Under the pieces are notes generated by a model, which did not search any database, was not told where the DNA came from, and saw only the letters and a list, made by a program, of their open reading frames with translations. A stretch of DNA of 9,499 nucleotides, taken from the NCBI GenBank assembly GCA_004524425.1, contig SDNN01000104.1, positions 1-9,499 on the forward strand, in the 5' to 3' direction. This DNA is from Promethearchaeota archaeon. GTDB lineage: Archaea > Asgardarchaeota > Lokiarchaeia > Sigynarchaeales > SOKP01. This document shows, one piece after another, positions 5,584-9,499 of this stretch (position 1 is the stretch's first letter; each line of letters starts with the position of its first letter). Position numbers and translations under genes: made by a program.

Positions 5584-7317
5584 TCATCCATAGATGCCCT
5601 TACTTTTTTTATAAAGATCAAATAATTTTCTGGCAGCCGTCACTTCGAATGCAGTTTCTACATCTATAACAGCAGGCTTATTTGCATCAAGAGCACGCTG
5701 AAATGCCAGTTTAAGATCCTGTGGATTGACCACTCGTTCAGCGTGACAACCATAACTCTGCGCAATTTTCGTGAAATCCATGGGGGGTAAGTCGGTGTCA
5801 CAATATCTTTTTTCATAGTTCATTTGCTGGTTACCTTTTATCATTCCCCAGCAAGAATTATTTGAAATTATTATGATGATTGGCAATTCCAGTCTTACTG
5901 CAGTATCCAATTCTTGCGCACTAAATAGAAAAGCTCCATCTCCCGTGATTGTTACTACTGGGTTGTCCGGTTTGGCTAATTTTGCACCTATTGCATACGG
6001 GATTCCCACCCCAAGGTGACCCATCGCTGTCGGGTAAAGATAACTTCTGGGATATCTCGAGCAATAACTCACGTGTGAATGGCAAAATGCCATGATATCA
6101 CCCCCGTCAATTACGAAGATGGTGTCCGGGGGAAAGAAATCATAAATCTCTAACACAAGACGCTGTGGCCTTATTGGTGTCTTTTCTGATTTCATCAATT
6201 TTTCAATATTTTTCACTTCAGCTTTACCGAAATCTTGCAGATAATCATTCCATTCTGTCCATTCCGTTATTTTTTCTTTAGGCAAGCTTTTTTCCATTTC
6301 CATTAATAGCTGATTCAATACAGACTTGGGATCTGCAACTATACCAATCTCAGCTGGTCGATTCTTTCCGATCTCGTTTTCATCAATATTTACTTGAATT
6401 ACTTTTTGATTTGTATTCCATAAAGGAGCGTCACCAAATAGAACTGTATAATCCCACTTACAACCAAAAGATAAGACAATATCAGCATTAGAAGCGGCGG
6501 TTCTAAAGGAATTAACTGTTAACATCGAGCCTACATAGGTATCCTCATTCTTTGATATAGATCCCACTCCATTAATTGACGTTCCAGAAGGAATTTTGTA
6601 ATTCGTGGACAACTTCACCAATTCCTCTGATGCTTCTGAGGTTATCACGCCACCCCCAGCGACTATTAATGGTTTTTTTGCATCTTTAAGCAGCTCCACA
6701 ATGGTTTTGATGTCCTGTTCATTTGCTTTCGATCTTATTTCTTGTCTATATTGACTTGGATCTTTAATTTTTTTCAAAACTTCTTCGCTAGCAGTCCTGA
6801 CCAATGCAGTTTCCCTAAATTCTACATAGACTGGGCCTTGCTTTCCTGATAACGCAATTTTCATTGCTTTTTGGATTGCTCCTGGTATCTCATCGGGTTC
6901 TTCAACTCTAATTTGTAGCTTGGTGATCGGTTTCATCACGCCAATTTGATCAATACAACCTTGAATGATGCCAGTATTATCAAACATCTTTCCAACTTGA
7001 GCTCCAATTACTAACATAGGTATGGAATCTGCATAAGCTGAGGCAACACCAGGAACAAGATGCATTACTCCTGGACCAACTGTTCCCATGCACGCACTAA
7101 TCTCACCCGCTGCTCTTGCATATGCATCTGCAGCATGAGCTCCATTTTGCTCATGCCTGACCATGACTGTATTAATCCCTTCGTCGCGCCCAAATCGGTA
7201 AATAGCATCATATATTCGTAAAAGCTCACCGCCTGTTATGCCAAATATGTATTGTATTCCTTCCTTAAGCAGACAATTGATTAAAACGTCTCCTCCATCT
7301 ATTTTTTTTTTCGACAC
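5584..7317 (-). CDS. ThDP-dependent enzyme, acetolactate synthase/2-hydroxyacyl lyase-like
   Basis: At 577 residues it has the usual length and three-domain order of the POX-type ThDP family: PYR domain (about 5-175), central Rossmann-like domain (about 200-335) and PP domain (about 385-560). Enzymes of this type make or break carbon-carbon bonds next to a carbonyl group. The cofactor-activating Glu56 is present in RHEQNGAHAADAY, which argues against glyoxylate carboligase, where that residue is Val. The ThDP/Mg motif runs from GDG at 459-461 to NN at 486-487. ADSIPMLVIGAQVG (96-109) and the DNTGIIQGCIDQIG stretch resemble acetolactate synthase, but CWGMIKGNQ replaces the usual GMVxxWQ segment of that enzyme, so substrate is unassigned. 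No regulatory small subunit gene is nearby. GTG at 7317 is the only possible start between it and an upstream in-frame stop, and AGGTG lies ten bases ahead. Codons 3-6 contain an A10 run. A degenerate copy of its 3' end lies at 595-642. Confidence 0.85.
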   Translation of the reverse strand: MSKKKIDGGDVLINCLLKEGIQYIFGITGGELLRIYDAIYRFGRDEGINTVMVRHEQNGAHAADAYARAAGEISACMGTVGPGVMHLVPGVASAYADSIPMLVIGAQVGKMFDNTGIIQGCIDQIGVMKPITKLQIRVEEPDEIPGAIQKAMKIALSGKQGPVYVEFRETALVRTASEEVLKKIKDPSQYRQEIRSKANEQDIKTIVELLKDAKKPLIVAGGGVITSEASEELVKLSTNYKIPSGTSINGVGSISKNEDTYVGSMLTVNSFRTAASNADIVLSFGCKWDYTVLFGDAPLWNTNQKVIQVNIDENEIGKNRPAEIGIVADPKSVLNQLLMEMEKSLPKEKITEWTEWNDYLQDFGKAEVKNIEKLMKSEKTPIRPQRLVLEIYDFFPPDTIFVIDGGDIMAFCHSHVSYCSRYPRSYLYPTAMGHLGVGIPYAIGAKLAKPDNPVVTITGDGAFLFSAQELDTAVRLELPIIIIISNNSCWGMIKGNQQMNYEKRYCDTDLPPMDFTKIAQSYGCHAERVVNPQDLKLAFQRALDANKPAVIDVETAFEVTAARKLFDLYKKSKGIYG

Positions 7318-7327
7318 GATAATATTA

Positions 7328-7332
7328 CACCT
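7328..7332 (-). promoter_or_regulatory. Ribosome binding site for the GTG-started ThDP enzyme
   Basis: AGGTG on the minus strand lies ten bases before the GTG at 7317. It supports GTG as start, since the in-frame codons back to the upstream TAA include no ATG, GTG or TTG. Confidence 0.5.
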
Positions 7333-7352
7333 ACATGATAATGATTTTTCAC

Positions 7353-7369
7353 ATACTTATACGAAGTAT
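7353..7369 (-). promoter_or_regulatory. Palindrome enclosing the TATA box of the ThDP gene
   Basis: ATACTT (7353-7358) and AAGTAT (7364-7369) are perfect inverted arms around a 5-base spacer. On the minus strand the right part reads TATAAGTA (7361 to 7354), a good archaeal TATA element that would start transcription near 7332, just ahead of the ribosome binding site. A symmetric site over a TATA box is where archaeal helix-turn-helix repressors often bind and block TBP. Operator function is an inference; no regulator gene is seen nearby. Confidence 0.4.
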
Positions 7370-7429
7370 ATTTGAAAAAATTAAGATGTTTAAATTATTT
7401 TTCGATCTAAATAGGTTTATTTTTGGTTT

Positions 7430-7455
7430 AAAAAAGGGAAGATTTTCTAATCTCC
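7430..7455 (-). terminator. Hairpin plus T6 terminator after the SDR gene
   Basis: On the minus strand GGAGATT-AGAA-AATCTTC pairs over seven positions with one G-T wobble, then CC and six T residues follow. It lies about 65 bases after the SDR stop and before the ThDP promoter, so it probably separates the two transcripts. The form resembles a bacterial intrinsic terminator. Confidence 0.5.
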
Positions 7456-7518
7456 TATGATAACGCCTTCAGATGACAATATTATTGAAATTTCATTCTG
7501 AAAAATTTTTTCTTGTAA

Positions 7519-8391
7519 TCATTCGTATTTCAGCATGAAATCAACCAGTTCCTGATTTTTTCTCAACAGCGTATATGTCTGTTTGCTCAGTTTTTCTTTT
7601 ATGGATTTCAATAGCTCCTTTATGTTAAAATTTGGGCTTTTGATTTGTTCCTTAAGTATTGATAATAATTCTGCTAATGAATATTGATCAATTACTTTTC
7701 CCTTATAAGGACGCTTGACCAAATTAGATGCGAGGAATAAATAAATTGGCGAAATGGCTTCCGGTGGATCTGCCTTAGGAAACATGGCCCCCCATTGTCG
7801 ATTCTCTTCTAATAATTGAGTTTCAATGGGACCAGGGCATATGACATTAACATGAATATTATCTTTCCCCACTTCGCTATCCAAACATTTGGCCATCGCT
7901 GAAATTGCAGCTTTTGATGCAGAATATGATACTTTTTTTGCCGCGAATACAAAATTACCATTTCCAGACGAAGTCATGATAATTTTTCCGCTTTTTTGTT
8001 CAAGCATTCCTGGTAACATGCGTTTTGTCATTAAAAAATAGCTCATCACATTCAAGTTAAATAAATACATGAAATCCTCGACTGGATAATCAGTGACTGA
8101 GCAATACTGACTTGTTCCTGCATTATTTACAAGGATATCACACACGCTAAAATTATCAAGAAACGTGTCTCCACACGCATTTACTCCTTCAACGCTAGAA
8201 AGATCAGCAGGTATGGCTAGACCTTTAACACCATGTTTTTCAATGTCTATGACAGTTTGGTCTAATTCCTCCCTGCTTCTGGCTGCGATTGCAACATTAG
8301 CTCCGTTCTTTGCAAAATCCAATGCAACTGCTCTTCCGATTCCACGTCCTCCACCTGTCACAAGTGCACTTTTTCCTTCTAATAATTTCAT
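7519..8391 (-). CDS. Short-chain dehydrogenase/reductase with extended C-terminal tail
   Basis: This 290-residue protein is a classical SDR, a cytosolic NAD(P)-dependent oxidoreductase acting on alcohols or ketones. All core motifs are intact: TGGGRGIG at 12-19 for the dinucleotide, NNAG at 89-92, Asn114, Ser141/Ser142, catalytic YSASK with Tyr156 and Lys160, and PGPIET at 186-191. AARSR after strand 2 (36-40) has basic residues that often favour NADP. Classical SDRs are about 250 residues and end with a VTGQxxxVDGG-like strand; here that strand reads KRPYKGKVID, lacks the Gly-Gly end, and is followed by about 55 residues of predicted charged helix (SLAELLSILKEQ to the end). The tail may mediate oligomerisation or be lineage-specific. 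ATG at 8391 begins just before the first Rossmann strand as expected; no ribosome binding site is seen. It precedes the ThDP gene on the same strand, but a terminator lies between them. Substrate is unknown. Confidence 0.87.
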   Translation of the reverse strand: MKLLEGKSALVTGGGRGIGRAVALDFAKNGANVAIAARSREELDQTVIDIEKHGVKGLAIPADLSSVEGVNACGDTFLDNFSVCDILVNNAGTSQYCSVTDYPVEDFMYLFNLNVMSYFLMTKRMLPGMLEQKSGKIIMTSSGNGNFVFAAKKVSYSASKAAISAMAKCLDSEVGKDNIHVNVICPGPIETQLLEENRQWGAMFPKADPPEAISPIYLFLASNLVKRPYKGKVIDQYSLAELLSILKEQIKSPNFNIKELLKSIKEKLSKQTYTLLRKNQELVDFMLKYE

Positions 8392-8430
8392 TGGAATTTC
8401 TCACAAAATATTTTTTTGTTAATTTTTATT

Positions 8431-8440
8431 GATTAAATAG
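8431..8440 (-). promoter_or_regulatory. Possible TATA-like box of the SDR gene
   Basis: CTATTTAATC on the minus strand lies 40-49 bases ahead of the ATG at 8391 and would give a leader near 20 bases. The region is so AT-rich that other placements are equally possible. Confidence 0.22.
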
Positions 8441-8506
8441 ACTAGATTCGTTAAAAAATATTCTCTAGATAAAAAATATGATATTAGAACGAAAATTTAA
8501 GCATGG

Positions 8507-8520
8507 AAAAAAAAAAAAAA
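8507..8520 (-). terminator. T14 terminator of the MFS transporter gene
   Basis: A run of 14 A residues on the plus strand gives T14 in the minus-strand transcript, 19-33 bases after the transporter stop. No stable hairpin is visible before it. Such a U-run is enough for archaeal termination; its exact length may be a sequencing or assembly uncertainty. Confidence 0.55.
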
Positions 8521-8539
8521 GAAACGGAGATCAGCTTTA

Positions 8540-9499
8540 TTATAATTTGAGTTTTATTATTTCTTCTTTATGGTGGTGCGCTTTTTCGGGAGTGATATCA
8601 AAAAATTTCCAAAATACGAGAATACCTATGGCCATAAATATTGCTGGAATTAATCCCATATGTAATCGAATTCCTATCTGTGCCAATGTTGATTGTGTTT
8701 CAGCACCCTCAACAAATCCCGTAAGTTCATGAACGAAGGCTAATGTAATTACTTGAATAACTCCCGCGATTCTGCTAAAGACAATTCTTATTCCATTGTA
8801 GATCCCTTCTCTCCGTTTTTCGGAATTAACTATAGATTCATCGATAACTTGGCTGAATACAGGATCGAGCATTACCCAATACCCCCCAAGTCCAAATCCA
8901 TATAAAAATGTAACTACTAAAGCCAATATTAGATTCGTGAATGCTGACATCAGCGCTGCAAAGCAAATCATTACTAAGCCTCCTGTAATCATCACTTTAC
9001 GTGTATCACCCATTTTTTTATTTAATGTGATCCAAAATGGGATTGAAATAACACCCCCTAAAAGAAGTGCTACCATCAGAAGGGCGATTACAGAGGCTTC
9101 TGCTTGTAAAACATATCTTACAAAATAAATGAAGGAGCCCGTCATTAGCGCGGTTAGCGATGAATACAGTACATACATTATAAGGAATGCTTTAAAAGAC
9201 TTTTGCCTGAGAGATTCTTTTAAAACCGTGGAGAATGATTCCATTTCGACCTCTCCACACTTAGCAAGATAATTCTCAACGCAATCTTTATCATCTCTAA
9301 GACCAGGTATCATGAATATAAAGCAAACTAGGCTAATAATAACACAAACTAGAGCCATTACGACATAACTTCCTATATCTCCAAAATCAATAAACAAACC
9401 TGGAATTAAAAACGCACCTACAACTCCCAAGAATCCGAGATATACGACAAATGCGGAAGCAGATACCCTTTCAGAACTTTCGCGGAATTTATCGGGGAA
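8540..9499 (-). CDS. GPH-type MFS transporter (MFS_2), N-terminal part outside window
   Basis: The minus-strand frame stays open to the last base, so the gene continues past the right edge; the TTG at 9430 is an internal Leu codon. About 319 residues are visible, covering roughly two thirds of a normal 450-480 residue GPH carrier. These carriers take up sugars, glycosides or organic acids by cation symport across the cytoplasmic membrane. The visible part starts with FPDKFRESSERVSAS, which matches the cytoplasmic P-E/D-K-F-R-x3-ER loop of the family after its first helices. It then has about eight hydrophobic helices, with the inter-domain loop near ENYLAKCGEVEME and an MFS A-like loop, LNKKMGDTRKV. 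SEKRREGIYNGI is a GPH/MFS_2 signature following LDPVFSQVIDES. The tail ends in a His/Lys/Glu-rich cytoplasmic segment. It is on the same strand as the SDR and ThDP genes and may serve them, but a T14 terminator follows it. Confidence 0.85.
   Translation of the reverse strand, partial: FPDKFRESSERVSASAFVVYLGFLGVVGAFLIPGLFIDFGDIGSYVVMALVCVIISLVCFIFMIPGLRDDKDCVENYLAKCGEVEMESFSTVLKESLRQKSFKAFLIMYVLYSSLTALMTGSFIYFVRYVLQAEASVIALLMVALLLGGVISIPFWITLNKKMGDTRKVMITGGLVMICFAALMSAFTNLILALVVTFLYGFGLGGYWVMLDPVFSQVIDESIVNSEKRREGIYNGIRIVFSRIAGVIQVITLAFVHELTGFVEGAETQSTLAQIGIRLHMGLIPAIFMAIGILVFWKFFDITPEKAHHHKEEIIKLKL

Noticed and set aside
5584..7317. Glyoxylate carboligase in a purine/allantoin degradation cluster with the amidohydrolase and SDR
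   Set aside because: Glyoxylate carboligase lacks the catalytic Glu that is present here (Glu56), the amidohydrolase is not allantoinase-like in its motifs, and the SDR is not a tartronate semialdehyde reductase of the usual family.
7357..7370. loxP-like half site (TATACGAAGTATA)
   Set aside because: There is no second arm with an 8-base spacer and no recombinase gene; it is better explained as part of the promoter palindrome.
8478..8732. Plus-strand open frame over the end of the MFS gene
   Set aside because: It is antisense to a well-supported membrane protein, begins in a poly-A region and resembles no family; the same holds for the other short antisense frames in the window.
1..9499. 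CRISPR array, tRNA/rRNA gene, insertion sequence or toxin-antitoxin pair
   Set aside because: No regularly spaced repeats, tRNA-like cloverleaf, transposase motif or small paired ORFs were seen on reading both strands.

Overview
The window is a chromosomal stretch of a low-GC genome that looks archaeal. The coding signals are archaeal in style: TATA-like boxes sit about 25-40 bases before start codons, leaders are short, TTG and GTG starts are used with GGTG-type ribosome binding sites, and genes end in T-rich terminators. The mix of a soluble PAS histidine kinase, a GPH-type MFS transporter, an ATZ/TRZ-type amidohydrolase, an APC permease and a POX-family ThDP enzyme would suit an Asgard archaeon such as a Lokiarchaeia member. 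That placement is an inference from gene style; no rRNA or other marker gene is present.

Layout, left to right. Bases 1-540 (+) hold the 3' part of a class I glutamine amidotransferase. A 258-base gap follows and contains a short decayed copy of the 3' end of a ThDP-enzyme gene (595-642, -). Next is a complete amidohydrolase (799-2226, +), converging on a 12-TM APC-superfamily permease (2300-3694, -). A 257-base promoter region separates the permease from a divergent PAS-PAS-histidine kinase (3952-5562, +, TTG start). The kinase converges, with only 21 bases between stops, on a ThDP-dependent acetolactate-synthase-like enzyme (5584-7317, -, GTG start). Upstream on the minus strand are a short-chain dehydrogenase with an unusual C-terminal tail (7519-8391) and a GPH/MFS_2 transporter running off the right edge (8540-9499).

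How the genes may work together. The amidohydrolase and APC permease could handle uptake and hydrolysis of one amine or heterocyclic compound. The ThDP enzyme, SDR and MFS carrier lie in the same direction and could form a carbon-carbon bond-making or bond-breaking plus ketone-reducing module. However, a hairpin-plus-T-run terminator between SDR and ThDP gene, and separate promoter signals, suggest single-gene transcription units rather than one operon. The kinase has no partner response regulator in view.

The most unusual observation is that the last ~45 bases of the ThDP-enzyme gene recur, diverged and with an internal stop, 5 kb away in the same orientation. The amidohydrolase, permease and kinase lie between these two direct repeats. 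This suggests either a lost paralogue or recombination/insertion at the gene's 3' end. I found no RNA genes, CRISPR array, insertion sequence or recognised defence system.
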